Of a stretch of 64,000 nucleotides of DNA, positions 24,449 to 39,194 are shown in pieces (the stretch's first letter is position 1; every line of letters starts with the position of its first letter). The position numbers and the translations under genes are program-made. Below the pieces are notes generated by a model. It had not been told where the DNA came from, searched no databases, and was given only the letters and a program-made list of their open reading frames with translations. This DNA is from Euglena gracilis (taxonomy: Eukaryota; Euglenida; Euglenophyceae; Euglenales). The DNA lies in NCBI GenBank assembly GCA_039621445.1, contig CP154957.1:30471778-30535777 (forward strand). The letters run 5' to 3'.

Positions 24449-27400
24449 CTAAAAAGTGTTGGAACTTTCGATGAACAACTTCTGTCCTGTTTGTGGTATC
24501 GCATCTCCACATCAAATGCCACTTTTGGATGGCACCATTTGGCCACTTTTGCAACGTATTTGCAGATTTCACTAATACCCATTCTCTGCGTCTGAAGAGT
24601 GTCAGGACACTTAACCGGTCATCTGAAAAATGAAGCCACCTGAGCTTCAACCGGAGGAGGGTGCACTGAAACTTGCCAATACCCAGCAGAAAACAATGCT
24701 TTGAAAAGTGCTTTATTCCTGGGTTGACGTAACCCCGCAGAGAAAACTTTCATGTCAGATTTTACACACTATTTTTGCAAAACTTTTATTTTTTTAATAT
24801 ATATTTTTTATTATTTTATTATTATTTATATTAATCACAATTATTTGTTTTAATCACAATGAGCTTCCCATGAACCACCGGTGGCTTAAATTCGGATTCC
24901 GAAACCACGGAAACTAAAAATAGCTTAAAATGCATAAAATGCATTGCACAAGGAAGGGGGGGATGAAGCTTGGCCCTTCAAATTATGCAAGTCAAAAAAA
25001 ATGCAAAAAAATGCAAAAAAAAATGCAAAAAATGCAAAATAATGCAACTTGCATAAAACCCATGAAAAAAGGCTGGAATACAAGGGTTTTGCTGCCCAAA
25101 ATCCGTAAACATGTGACAATGCCGGGTGTACCTGTCAATGATTCACAAAGAAGATTTTCTGGAAGACAACGGCAAGCACTGAAGCTTTGAAATGAATGGC
25201 ACCTGCAGGTTAAGTCTAAGGAAATCGTCCCTCCGGGTCACCATTGAACATCAATAAAGCAGACATTTAGGACATTTACAAAAATGGAGAGCATACATGA
25301 TGCTAGGAATGCACAAAGGTCATTTTTTGGCATAAAAATTTTCCAGGGCAAAATTTCTAATGCATTTTCAAAATGCAAAGAAATGCAAATTTCAGAAAAA
25401 ATATGATTATGCAAAAAATGCAAATTATGCAAGTTGCATATCCCCCCCTGCACAGGGTTTCACCGTTCCCCCTCCATACGCTCGTTTAGCGCTTCCCATC
25501 ACCTGCCCACAGAACTCAACCACACTGCACAGACCAAAAAACTCCCCCAAAACTACTCAGTCAAAACCACCTGTTTTTTCTTGAAAAGGAAAAGGAAAAG
25601 GAAAAGGGGGGCTGCGGCCCTTGGAGGGGGGGGGGTGGCGGTTATGGTGGTTATGGAGTGGGTCCCCCCCCCCCCGACCATGGTCGCCCTCGGTCGACCC
25701 CCACGACCGAGGGCGAACGAGAGCAAACATGGGCCACACAACCCCAGCCCCAGGACGTAGCTGGGGTCATTTAGAGGGGAGGAGGATTTGTGGAAATTTG
25801 GGGGGGGGCAGATCAACCAGGCCCTCCTGAACCTTCCCCCTAAAGTAAGTGCACGGGTGCGCACATTTTAAGGACGTAGTTTCGGACCCCAAGGGGTGCG
25901 CACTTATTAGGGCAGTGCGCACTTTTTAGGGCAAAGCCAAAAATACTGAGGTCACCCCCACCCTTTTTCAAATTTCCCCCCAATTTTGTGATTCCTGAAC
26001 GCTGGTTCGGATGTGAATCCGTGTCTCAAAACCCCAGTTCGGGCTGGATACACTTGTTGAAACGGTGTGTTAGGAGCTCTGGCTTCACGCCCGAACCGGC
26101 GTTCAAGGAATCATGTCCAATTTCGCCCCAAATACCCATTTTTTGCATAGTTTTGTGCATTAACCCCCCCTAATAAATGCGCAGTGCCCTAATTGCGCGC
26201 AGTGCCCTGATAAGTGCGCACCCCCCAAGGGTCCGAAACTACCTCCCTAAAAGGTGCGCACACCCCAAAGGAGAAATCACTGTAAAATCTCAGGTTGGAA
26301 AGCACGCACAATTCTCAGAACTGTCCTTCTCAGACCAAATATTTCTGTCGTCCAAACCAAATTTGACAGATTTGACACATAATCATTTGACTCATAGTTT
26401 GAAACACAGTTTTCGTATCAACAGAAAACCAAAAGATTGTGATAAAATGCTTTATGTCAGTCAGGACATGCAAATGCGAAATCTGACAAAACCCACGGAG
26501 CAAAACACAACAGTTTGGTGGTTGCTTGATATTGGCATTTTGAGCCTTTCACCTTCCAGCTTCAAACTGTACTGCATCTCATTAGACTAACTGTCCGAAA
26601 AATTTTCAAAAGATGCCTCACGTTAAGGGGTGTCCAGAGCTGCACAGAAAAAGACCCCACCCACCCGCCAGATAAAACTCCTCCAAAATTTTTTGCTTAT
26701 TTTAGTCGGATTTCGATAAAAAAAAATGCTTTACTTGCGAACACCTCATTTCATGCCCCCCCCCAGCCCACCAAGCCGGATGGAAATTCCCTCTCGCGGT
26801 TGGAACATAAAGTGACAATACAGACAATTTAAAATTCCCTCCTAATCTTACTTGCTACCTGACTTTTTGCTCCCCCATTTTTTTCTCTCTGTGACTCCCC
26901 AACCCACTTTGTGTACACGCCACATTTGTAACCAGTCGGCAAATATGGATTCAAAAATGAAAACAGAGTTTTCTTCCCCTTGGGCTTTTCTTTGCACAGC
27001 AGTTTTAACGCCTTTATTAAAAAACCAACTTTCAACGTTGTGGGGGTGGGGCGTTTGGAAACGCATTCAGACGATGTCCTTGGTCGACGTGATCTGTCGA
27101 CCACGACCATGACCGTGGCCACATATGCCTTGCGATATTCTGAACTCGGCCCCCCTCAGGGGGGCTGAGCTCAGAATATATGGCTTAGCCGGAAAAAGGC
27201 TGCTTACTGACCCACCTCCCGATATAGGTTTTCTGGCCGTGCAACCAGGCACCCAAAAATAAAAATAAAATGCACCAAAATCACAATTACTCAAAACAAA
27301 AAGCAGTGTTATATTCCCTCCGGACTTGAGCTGGGCTTTGCTATTTTTTCTCTTTTGCATATTATTATCTGCACCCCTCCAAAGCTTAAGCGTTGCTGTC

Positions 27401-30400
27401 CAGCCGCCTGCTGTTGTTGATGGGGTTTGATAAAACCTGGGTTTCAGAAATTTCTCAGGAATTGGTTTTCTGACGCAGTGACGGCGACGGCAGTATAGCC
27501 CCCATAAGGCTTTTATTGATCCCCCCCCCCCGGGAAACTGTCACCTGACAGGTTGGCCAGTACCGGGGACCCTGACAACTTCCTATACTGACAGGTTCGC
27601 CGGTACCAGGGACCCTGACAGTTTCCCGGGCGGGACCCTGACAGTTTCCCGGGTAGGGCATTTCAAGGGAAAGTCAATGAAAAATGACCCTGACAGGTTG
27701 GCCAGTACCGGGGGCCCTGACAACTTCCTATACTGACAGGTAGGCCGGTACCGGGGACCCTGACAGTTTCCCGGGCGGGACCCTGACGGGTTCTCGGGCA
27801 TGACAGTTTCCCGGGGGGGGGGGGTAAAAACTTGTTATGCAAAATTCATGTGAATTATCAAACTTGTTCCTTCTCTCTTGTTCGCCAGGCTTTTGATCCT
27901 ATCCCACCACCAGAGTGTTTGAAAGACAGATTAAGAGCGATACCAATTATGCCTGCCCATTACTTTTTGCAAGCTCAGTGCCATGCAAAACCAACACACT
28001 GATGGGCAAAATCACACACAACAAAACAAGGTGGCCAGGGAAGGCACACTTCCAACAATCGGTGATCAAATCGCGCATTTTCTTTGGGCAGGTCCTCTCG
28101 TTCAGCTGAGGGCGAAGACCCTGCAGCGTGATCTCCATGACCGTTGGCACCCAGCGATCAATCGACATTGGTCCTTTTGAGCCACACACCTCCTGTGAAA
28201 AGCAGCAGCACGACTCATGCGCCTCAGATGCCCGCATGGTTTCGAGACTTGAGATTCCCCGTTCACACTCCTTAAAATTGAAGTGCAAAAGAAAACAATG
28301 GCACAGAAGCTCGGTGTACGTGCCAATAGACTCTGCATTGAATTTTCTGAAATGCAAACAAAAAAAAACACAATGGCAGTACAAACCTTGCTGTAGGGGT
28401 TCATGCTATGGGTGATCTCATACATTAAGGATGCGTAGCTCCAAATGTCCACACGATGATCGTACCCGGGGCCTAGTGAAACATGACAAATGGAAACAAC
28501 CAGGCTCACTTATTATTTAAACCCCCCCAAATAATACCCCCCAAATAATACCCCCTCCTCGGGGTCCAACTTCGGCCGCCGAAATAATACCCTCCCGGTT
28601 TCGGGCCGAAGGCCCGGATTTTTGACCTGAAAATGTAGGTAAAAATCAGAATCTCAGACAAAAAATTACGAAAAAAAATCGATTTTTCTGGATCATCTGG
28701 CCTCCAAAAAATGCTAAATTTCATGAGAAAGTACAAAAAAAGACCCCAAAGGGGGGTTTGGCGCTGTTTTCTGTTCCTACGGAACTTCGAAAAATTTCGA
28801 AAATTTTTGGGAAATAATGCCCCCCCCTCGGGCCAGGACTCGGGTGAAAAAATAATACCCCGGGGGTGTTATTTGGGGGGGGAGGTTATTATTTTTAAAA
28901 GGAAGGTCGATCTTCTTTTCTTCAAAATCGCTGATCTGGCTTTGTGTTATTCTCCTTCTTGGGATTTCAGTTTCATTTTGGCATGATGCCAAGAGAAATT
29001 TAGTGGAAGGAATTCATTTGAAAATATATCTAATAATAATAATAATAATAAACAAAATCAGGGTTTATAATTTGACCATCTGTAAAGCTTAACCGGGCTG
29101 TGTCATGTAACATCCCTCCAACCAGGGGTATTTTTTAAGACCGGGGGGGAGGGGGGGAGGTCGGCACCCACCCACCCCCTGGGGTGGGGCCCCTGGGGGA
29201 GGGGGGGGGGTCCCGGGGGACCCATCCACTTTTGCCCGAAAATGGCCAAAAATGGAGGGAGGGTCCAAGGGACCCACCCCCCCTACCCCCCCCCCCTCCC
29301 CCCCGGGGGGGGGGGCCAAGACTAAAAAAAAAAAACCTGCCTCCAACGCACTAAACTTGAGCCATGAATGCAGCATTGCACACCTGCAAGCATCTCTGGA
29401 GCAATGTACCCAGGAGTTCCGCACAATCCTGAAAATATTAAAAGTCTTTTTTAACAAGATGCAATACCATCAAACAAAGTGCATCACACTCACACGCACG
29501 CACACTTGCACTCATGGATGAATGCACAGACGCCCACACACATGCACGCCCGCCCGCCCACACCCCTGCCTGCCCGCTCGCCCGCACACACGCGCGCATG
29601 CACACACCCCACACACACACCCCACACACAAAATCTCTTCCTGCAAAATTCTACAACTCAATATTTCTCAACTCTATTTTGTAACTAAATCTCGCCATGA
29701 GAAAAACCAAATCTCAGATGAATAGAGAGATAGCATACGGAATCGGAGAAGCAAATATACCTGACACCAACACCCCTTCTGGGATTTCAATCAGGAAATC
29801 GAAATCGGCAAGCTTGGCGTGCAAATCTTTGGTCAAGAAGACGTTCATCCCTGCAGGTGAATGGGAGATCGCAGGTGAACACTCGTCGACGCATGATGCA
29901 TGACAATAATCAGCACCAACCCACCTGAGAAATGTCCTCCTACTGCTGCTCGCAAAACAAAAACGTACCTTTTAAATCCCGGTGGGCATAAGGGAAAGGA
30001 ACGTGTGTGTGGAGACAGAAGAGGGCCTGTGGAGAAACAGGAGCAAAAAAGCAGGGTGCCAAACCGCCAACACCAGGTTGAAAAATCCAAATCATATCGA
30101 AGCAAACTGAAAGGAAACAATGGTCAAACCTGGGTTCAGAAAATAAAAAAAAAACTGGTGTCGCCGGTTGGGTGGGATAAGAAGCAAAGTGGAGACCTCT
30201 GCGATCTCCTTCGCCAGCCGCCATTGGGTTGGGAGGTCGACGTTGCCAATCAGCAGATCGCTGACGTCCCCTCCCTCCGCCAGCTCAAGCAAAATTGTGG
30301 GTGGTTTAACTTCTTCAAATACGCCAAGCACCCTGCATGGGGAACCGCCAAAGATCTTGTGTGTGAAATTCAACGTTTTTTTGCATACCCCCCCCCCAAA

Positions 30401-33400
30401 AGCCAAGCCTCCTGTTTGTCTCTCTTTATGACGAGATTAACCTTGCTTTCAAAGATTTAAAATACTTCCGGTCAGGAATGAATCTCACCTTGGACATGCA
30501 GAAGGGGAACCTTATCAGACCATTGAACAGCGAACACAGCACACTTTATGGCTCGAGGGAGGTCCAGCTCACAGGCTGGAAAAAATGTCCTGGTTGGAAA
30601 TAGACCCCCCCCTTCTTCAGTTAACCCTGACACCGAACGTCCTACAAGACAGTCTAAGGAGTTTGGATTTCAACATGTCAGGTCAAAATGAACATTGTTT
30701 CACGTGATGCCAAACTGCTCACCAAGCCACCTCATAAAAACCAAAACACCGAATGCAAAACAGACAATTCCAAAAAAAAATGTTTGCACCCCTGTTTCCC
30801 CTCTTAAATTTGGAGTTGCAATTACGATAAATACTCATCCAAAAGATTGTTCTCCATCAGAAAATGAACAGAACATGTGTTTGGATTTTCTGTCCGTGGC
30901 ATTGCATTTTTGCCCTCCAAAACAACTGCATCAATTTGGTAAACCACCGTTTCACACGCCATTGCAGGTACCTCAAAATGTTCTCGTGGTCGAACTTCAT
31001 TTGCTGCCGGGCAGCTCTGAACATTTTCTTGACCTCCTCTGGGGTGGCTGAGGGCAATGGAATCTTGGCAACGATGTCGTTACCCTGTGTACAGGTTGGA
31101 AAGCACAAATCTCCGGCAAGAAATTCGACACTTGGCAGCTCTTGAGCTCTCCAAGCACCGTATGGAAATGCCAGAAGGTCTGGAAACTTCGGAGAAGAAA
31201 AAGATAAAAGCGGGGGGGGGGGGAATAATGCTGCATTTTCCCCCAAATTTTCCAAATGCTCAATTGTGCGAAAATTGATGTTCGTCACATTCATATAAAA
31301 TCACAAACCTGCAACTTTGGCCTGAAATGCTGGACCAAATGTCCAAAGAAAAAAATGGCCCAAACTGGCCCAGAATAGCCCGAAATTAGCCTGATTGATC
31401 CAATGTGAATAAAATCAACTGACACAAAATGGCTCAAAAACGACCCAAATTGGTCTCCAACAGGACTGTGAGGAACTATACAAAAAATGGGAGATTGGAC
31501 TGGAGATGGCTCTACCTCTGCTTCACACCTGGGCAATCTTGGCTTTCTGCCACAACTACGCACCCCCCCCCATTCCCCTGCCCTCCCTCCCCTCTGCTCC
31601 CGAGGCTGTCTGTACAGGACAACGAGACCCACAACAAGGTGGGCATGTTTATTTCCTGAGGTGTTGAATATCTCTATCCATTCACGCAAAAATGCAGCAG
31701 TCCGAGCTTGGTAGTAAAAAATTGTCCGATATCTTTGTTTGAAAGTAATTTAAAGCAATTCCAGGGGTATTTTAAGAACATTTCCCAGGCAATAAAAGAA
31801 AATAGGGCCTGGGGCTGCCCCAGCCAGCAGGCTGGACACCAGAGCGTGGTGTGCTGCCCATACATCTCTTTAAGGACCCCGGGGGGGGGTGCTGGGCTAG
31901 GGCTAGAAATTTGGGCTGGCTAGAAATTTGGGCTGGCTAGCCCGCCCCCCCCCCAGGGGGGGGGGGGGGGGCTGGACCCCGGCTGGACCCGAACCGGGGC
32001 GAGCTGGACTGAAATCGGAAAAATGCCCAAAAAAGGACCTGCAAAACACAGTTTTGAAAAAATGATGCATCTGAAACCCCACAAAAATGCCCCAAACGCC
32101 CCCCAAACCCCATTTTTGGCCACTTTTGAACACAGTTTTTCAAAAAATTTCGGCGCTTTGCGCCGAAAAATTTTGGGCTGGACCCCCAAAAAAGGGGCTG
32201 GCTAGCTGGGCTAACAGCACCCCCCTTAGTTGCACTAAGGCTTCTTGTCTGTTTATGGCCGGCGCCAGCTTCGCTTCTGGCTGAAGATCAAGATTTTCTG
32301 TCCCACGGGGGGGGGGGCTGAAAATCAAAATTTTCAGTCCACGGGGGGGGGGGGCGGAGGGGGTTTTCCCCCCCCCGCCCCCCCCCCCCGCGTCCCCCCC
32401 TGCGTCCCCCCCCGCGTCCCGGATTTCGGCCGGGCATGTTTTTTGGGCGACCAAAGGAAAATTTCATACAAATTTGGGTGACGCCAAAGAAAACGTGTGG
32501 GGGTGGTTGGGCCACAGTTCCCCCCCGCGTCCCCCCCGCGTAACCCCCCCCCACCGCCCCCCCCCCCCCCCCCGCTCCCCAAACCACCCCCTGAAAGTTG
32601 AGATTTTCAGTCTCACGGGGGGGGGGGGGGGGCTGAAAATTGAAATTTTCAGTCTCACGGTGCTGAAAAATAAAATCACGGGGGGGGGCCAGTTTGCTGC
32701 GTGGTGAGTGGCCAGGGACCCCTTACACCAGTCCTCTTTTGTTGCTCCCCCTGGCCGGGTGAGTAACTCTGGTGTAATTCCAGCGCTGTAGGGACATACA
32801 CTCACCTTGTGTGGTTGGTGTGGTTCCCGTGGGTGGGTCTACACCCTTGCGCCCCAGTGCTGCACCCCCCCCCCCGGGGGTGGTGCTGCTGCGGCTGGGC
32901 TGGGCCCAAATCGGGGCTGGCTGCAGCCGCCCCCCCCCCCCGGGGGGGTTCGCAAAACCTTAGAGAGATGTATGGTGCTGCCGTCCCTGGTATTTTGCAC
33001 ATGGGGGGATTTAAAATGGGGGGCCCAGGGAAGGGGGGAGGGAACTACAAACTGCATGGTCATTTATAATACCACCTATTTTACAAAAAAAAGAATGCCG
33101 CATCACCCCCTGCCCAGGGGTGTTGTATTCTTTTTTTTCTGGTTTTGCCTGTGTTTATGAGTCGAAATGGGGGTTGTGCATTTGCCTCCCCTGATGGATC
33201 TGCAGCAATTGGTGTACATGAGGTTTCAACCACTGAGCAAAATAGAAGGATGGAATGCAGAAGGATGGAAGGATGAAATTTTTGGTAATAAATGCAAATA
33301 TTATTGAGTGCAGTGCAAAAAAAAATGCGGGGTCTAGACAAATGTATTTTTAACACTCTGTAAAAATGTGGACGCTTTTGGCAGTTCTGTCTGGCACCTG

Positions 33401-36400
33401 CAAGCAAGCTAAAAAGAAAAAATGCCTTGGCAAAAATGCACAAAATCTGAGAGAAAAAGACGCAAAAAAAAACAACAAAAAATGCAAAAATTACTCAAAA
33501 ACATGCAAAAAATGGAACCGGTTTTTAATGAAATCATACGGAAATATGAAGAAAACTTCCTTCTCAAAACAATTCCAAAAAAAATCGAAAAAAAAATGGG
33601 AAAAATGTGAAAAATTGGGGGATTGCAAAAATGCAAAAAAAAAGTGGCTGCGCATCCCCCACGTCCATCCTTTCTTGCGAAAAAGTAGAAATGCGCAAAA
33701 TTGCTGATGAAAATGCAAAAAAAAATTCGTGAAAATGCAACCATTTTGGTTTAATGTGGAACTATTGTCGATAAAATGCACACAAATTGACGGTAAAATG
33801 CAAACATTAAATGCTTAAACACATGATTGCTTCAAAACCATGAACCGTTGATATCATAAACTGCACAAATAATAAAACAAACCATACATGTAGAGAAAGA
33901 CCAGAAGTCCTCAAAATACAACAAACCCAAATACTTAATTTAAAAACACACCGCAACAAATTTCTTGAATCTTTGAAAACTTATTTTATATTAAAAAAGC
34001 TCCATTCCGAAAAAAATATTTCATCAATAATTTCTTCAAGTTTCGTCTTCAACATGAGACGAACAAACCCTCTGGGATATGTGAACGATCTCAAAGATAA
34101 AACAACTTTTCATATTTTTCTGGGAAAAAACATCAGCTCTATGGAAGAACAAAACCTGAAAGGTATGACCTCTGGGGACCCAGTTGGTACCCCAAAATCG
34201 ACAAAAGGGCGCAAATACAACTGGTTTTGGATTTGTTTTACCCAAATTTTTTGAGGTGAAAGGGTAGTGTAACCTCCAGCTTCAGAAATTCTCTGCTTCC
34301 CATACACCCCTGCCTCTCTGAGGACCAATTTGACTGCCAAATAACAACCCCCTCCTCTGCACTACAACGAGCCAAACAAACTTAGAAGAGAATTCAACAG
34401 AAACACTGGATAAATCAAAAAAATGGACGAATTTGGGTGAGGAAAAAAACACATTCTCCACAAAAAGATTCCTGAAACGAAAGAAAAGAGCCCCTGGGGG
34501 CCTGATGAAGCTGTTTTTGGGTCAGTTTTTGACCTTGAAAATTATGCGAGATTATGCGGGATCATGTGGGATTATGCGGTCAAAATTTTCGCCCCTGTAC
34601 AACACTCGGTAATAATTTCTACAAAGAAAAGAATGCACGAAATGATCAAAAAATGACACAAAATATTATCTGGATCAAAAAGCAACTGTTGTGATTGCTT
34701 TTCTGGGCCCAGTATTTTTCAAATTTTCCCAAAAAAAGCAAGTATGGGGACCATGTGGGATCATGCGATCCGCATTCCCCCTGCAAATGGCACATGTAGC
34801 AAGCTCCTTTGAGAAATGAAATATAAAGCCACACCTTGTAATTGCACAGCCAGGCTTCACAAAGACCACCCTTCCCAAGCAGCCGTTTCTTCTGCAAGAG
34901 GCTGCAATCATACTTGGGGATCGAATTGCGAAATGCTGAAAGAAGAAACAGGTTGATAAGACAACGTCAGGCAAATTAGGAAAAATCTGCATGATTAAAT
35001 GTAATTGGATTATTTTTTAATAGAGTTGATCCAAATGAAAGTTGAAGAGACATTGAATGAAATGCATAGCATGATGATCATGCTCGAAGGGTACTTACAT
35101 TCACTCGCTCTTGCGTACATTCATACACGGTGACACTCAGATGCACATACAGGCGTGCAAACGGGACACACCCAGCTGGCAAAATTCCCTCCTTGGCCTT
35201 TTTGAAGGCAACCACCCAACCATTTTCACCAAGTTTTCATGGAGCCACAACCACTGCTGTGTGATATCTGTCCCTTGACGATTCCCCAATGCTCCCACCT
35301 CACTGGGAACACACACCCTCGCCTCAAAACACTAAACCCCACCCCCCACTTATAACACCCCCCCCTACTTATAAACCAGGTTTTGAATAGTGCTGAGCTC
35401 GTGATAAGCGCCCACTCCATGGAGGTTTTTTGACTGAAATGCAAGGGTTTTGTGCCCGAAACGGGGCGCCGGCGGGTCGAAAAACGCTCGTTTTCAGCTC
35501 AAAAACAGGGTTTCTGGGTCCGGGAGGCCCAAAAACATCGTTTCGGGCAAAAAAAATATATTTTTCCGATTTTTTTCGACTTTTTTGACCCGGATTTGAC
35601 CCAAAGTCAATGGGTCGGCGGCCCAAAACGGGGCACCGGCGGGTCGAAAAACGCTCGTTTTCGGCTTTTCGTTTCGGCCAAAAAACATCGTTTCGGGCAA
35701 AAAAAATTTTCGATTTTTTTCGACTTTTTTTGACCCGGTTTTGACCCAAAGTCAATGGGTCGGCGGCCCAAAACGGGGCGCCGGCGGGTCGAAAAACGCT
35801 CGTTTTCGGCTCAAAACAGTTTTTCTGGGTCCGGGAGGCCAAAAAACATCGTTTCGGGCAAAAAAATTTTTTCGATTTTTTTCGACTGTTTTGACCGAAA
35901 ACGGCCAAGTCGAACAGAGGGAAAAGTGTACAAAATGGCCTCAAATGGCCCAAATTGGCCAAAAAAACGCCCGTATCTCGGGCTGGGCGGGGAGTTACGG
36001 GGAAACCAAAATCCCAGTAGATAGAGCGTTCCAAGGGCTTCAATTTAGGTCTCCGGACATTTCCTTTGATTTTGCATCATTTTCGAGAAATTTGGAAAAC
36101 ATCGATTTTTTGACCCCCCCACCCCCTGAAAACGGCCGAAAAAAAGTCGAACAGTGGGGAAAAATGCACAAAACGGCCATCTGCGCCGAAAACGGCCGTA
36201 TCTCGGCTGGGCGGGGAGTTGCGGGGAAAGCAAAATACCGGTAGATGGGGCGTTCCAAGGGCTTCAAATTAGGTCTCCGGACATTTCCTTTGATTTTGCT
36301 TCATTTTGGAGATATTTTGAAAATTGACATTTTTTTGGCCGAAATGGCAGAGTCCAAAGGGGGGGGGGCTAAGCGGGGGGGGGGGGGCGGGCCGATCCTA

Positions 36401-39156
36401 CCCAGTTTGGACCCCTTCGCGCGTGAATAACTCGGGCCTGTCGGGGAGTTGGGGGTCAAACCCAGGTGATTCGGAAACTAGAAATCCAGTCGCTCGCGAC
36501 TGAAAAAAAAATTCCGGGAACCGGGCCGGGATCATGGTGATAATCAGTCGGTTTTTGAGGTGGCCCCGATCCGGGGGGGGGGGGGGGGGGGGGTGGGGGG
36601 AGGGGGGGGGGGTTTCGCCGGTGGTAAGCTTTGCTCTTACCCATAAAGGGAAAAGAGCTCAGCGACCCCCCCCTACTTATAAACCCCCCCTTGGGGCCGA
36701 CCAACCAAACCGGATCTTATAACCCCCCCCCCCTGGGGAAGAAAAATGGAAACTGCCGGAGACAATTTTTTTTCGGCCGCAAAGCACACAAAAACTGATT
36801 TTTTGGCAATTTTTTGAGACCGACCATCATCAAAAATGGCATTTTTGACAAAATGTTCCAAAAAGTGCCAATTTCGGGGGGTTTCAGGGTCTTTTTGGGG
36901 GTCGGATTTTCACCAACAATTCCGGATCCTATAACCCCCCCCCTTCGGCCGACCTACCAAACCGGATCCATTAAACCCCGGGGGGTTTATAAGTGGGGGG
37001 GGGTAACAATTCTCAGCAGCAACAGTGATGCATTTGCATTTGCAAGTTGAAATTGTTCATACACACATTTAGCAGCTTTGGGCAACTGTCTGAAGCTGAA
37101 AGTTGGCGCGGTGCTTCCTCTGCGTGCGTTTCGGTCCTTCACCTCCTGTGGTGAATCGGGCAACCAAACCTTTCTGACATAGAAAGTTGGATCAAGGCGA
37201 AGAGAAAAGAGTTGCGAGAAAAAGTATTAAAGGTAACCACAAAAACAATCAGACAACTGTCTTTAACAAAATGAATATCGGGCAAATAAATTTTTTTCAG
37301 GCAATGAATGTGAAATCAAACAAAATCATGCAGATGTCAAAAGGATGTCAGCTGGGGGTTTTGCAATGGGGTGGTTGGGAACTGGACTCCTTGAGTCAAA
37401 ATCAGTGCTGCAATGCAACTTTGTCACCCTTTTCATTAACTTCACACAAAATTCAAGCCAGGCTGGGCTTTGACTGACAATTTGACAATTGTCAATCGTC
37501 ACGGAATGAATTTCTTGTTTCAAATGTGGAAATCGGCCAGAGTGTCAATGAAACTTGAACTGGAGCATTTTGTTGTTTTCTTCCCCTTCATTCGTTAGTC
37601 GCATTGTTCCAATAACTGCATGAAGAATACTTCGGCCAATAAATCCAATCGTTTCACATTCAACATTTCAACATAACATTCAACACATTCAACAAACCTG
37701 ACCACTTCACCAGCCAATTATTGGGTTCAGTATCTCCCGATTTTTTTAATAAATTTGCCAAAACACTCAAGAACACATCACATATTTGGGAACGAACCAT
37801 TAGAATTAATGTATATGCAGGAACATGAATTTGTGTATGTTTGGACCACCAACGCTTCAGAAAAGATGTGGCCTCAAAGGAATTTGTTTTGAACAACCGC
37901 AAAGCGTCCCCCCATCTGTCCTTTAAAAGTCTGAAAATTAAGTTTGACTTTTATGGTAAGAAATCGGATCCAAACAGAAAAACAAATCCCCACACAATAA
38001 TGCATCCGAAATCCTTCCCCCCTTTTGAACAAACCTGGGGGAGGGGTGTCTTGAGAAATGGCCAAGCTAGGCCGGATTTCCTTTAAAACAGCCACCACAG
38101 CGAACCCTCCCTACCTCAAACAGAGGTTTTTGCAAAACCGGGGGGGAGGGGGGTCCTCCCCACCCACCCGGGGGGGGGGGGTCCTGGGGGACCCACAAAA
38201 ATGGCCGAAAAATCGCGAAAAGTGCTAAAAATAGCACTTTTCAAAAAATTGGCGCCGAAAAATATATCCCACCCCCCTCCGGGGGGACCCCCCCTGGGGG
38301 GGGGCTCAGCCGGACCCATCCACCTTACCTCCCTTCCCCCCCCCGGGGGTCCACAACTAAAAAAAACCCCTGACCTCAAAACTGACAAGGATTTCGAAAA
38401 CTTTTCAGCCAGCTGAGTAAAGATAGCAAAGTAAAGGTACCTGTGAAAAAAACTGTCATCAGATATTCCCCCAAAAAACAACAAAAATTCTTAAATAAAA
38501 AAACACCCCCCTTTTCCAATCTTTTTCATAACGCTTTAATGGGATAATTTATAATTTTACTGTCCTAAGAATTCCCAGGGAAATTTTGAAAGGTCAAAAA
38601 TGTGCATACAAAAATTGAATAATCATCAAAAAAGAATGGAACAAAACGTTTATTTTTTTTGAACCTTGGTTCAATGAACTCTGAACAATCAAAATGCCCC
38701 CAAGTCAAATGCATTCACAAAAATGAGGAATTTTTTTTAAAAAAAAGTGAATAAACAAAAAAGAGATGAATAAATTTTGATGATTTTTTTAAAGTCTACA
38801 AGAAATTCTTGCAAGAAATTATTTTGTTTTCATAAAAAAAAATGAACTTGAAATCCTTGTGAAATTTTAAGTGTTCACGAGGCTCACATGCTGAAAAAAC
38901 AAAACCTTGAAATCAAAACGTAAAAAAAATCAGCATTCTCAAAAGAAATAAAACTAAACAAAAAATAAAACTTTTCATGTTCAAACAATGACTTCTATCA
39001 ACAATTCTTTCAAACTTTGCTCTAAGCATAAAAAAACCCCTGGCGATCTCGTGAAATATTTCAAGCAAAATGCATTTTCTTGATCACTTTTCAAATTAAG
39101 AAATATTCTCAAAATATGGAGCATCTGTGTGTGTGAATGCCCCGTGTGCCTGGGTG

Positions 39157-39194
<38 letters not shown>

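Larger units (their letters stand above)
24449..28049 (-). other. Kinase intron 13 (3.6 kb)
   Basis: No gene seen. Contents: very AT-rich DNA at 24770-24860, ATGCAAA arrays (24915-25450), a G/C-run block with small palindromes around CCGAGGGCGA (25600-25730), a fold-back element (25855-26265), and a 145-bp tandem repeat (27541-27800). Confidence 0.6.

Noticed and set aside
27541-27800. Regular repeats considered as a CRISPR-like array
   Set aside because: Two long units without unique equal spacers, in a eukaryotic intron.
33081-33781. Lys/Phe-rich open frames on both strands
   Set aside because: Produced by A-rich ATGCAAAA-type simple sequence, not genes.
38398-38440. Possible extra kinase exon (YLYFAIFTQLAEKFSKSL)
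   Set aside because: The splice sites look usable, but the phases do not fit between the exons at 41891 and 37854, which join perfectly without it.
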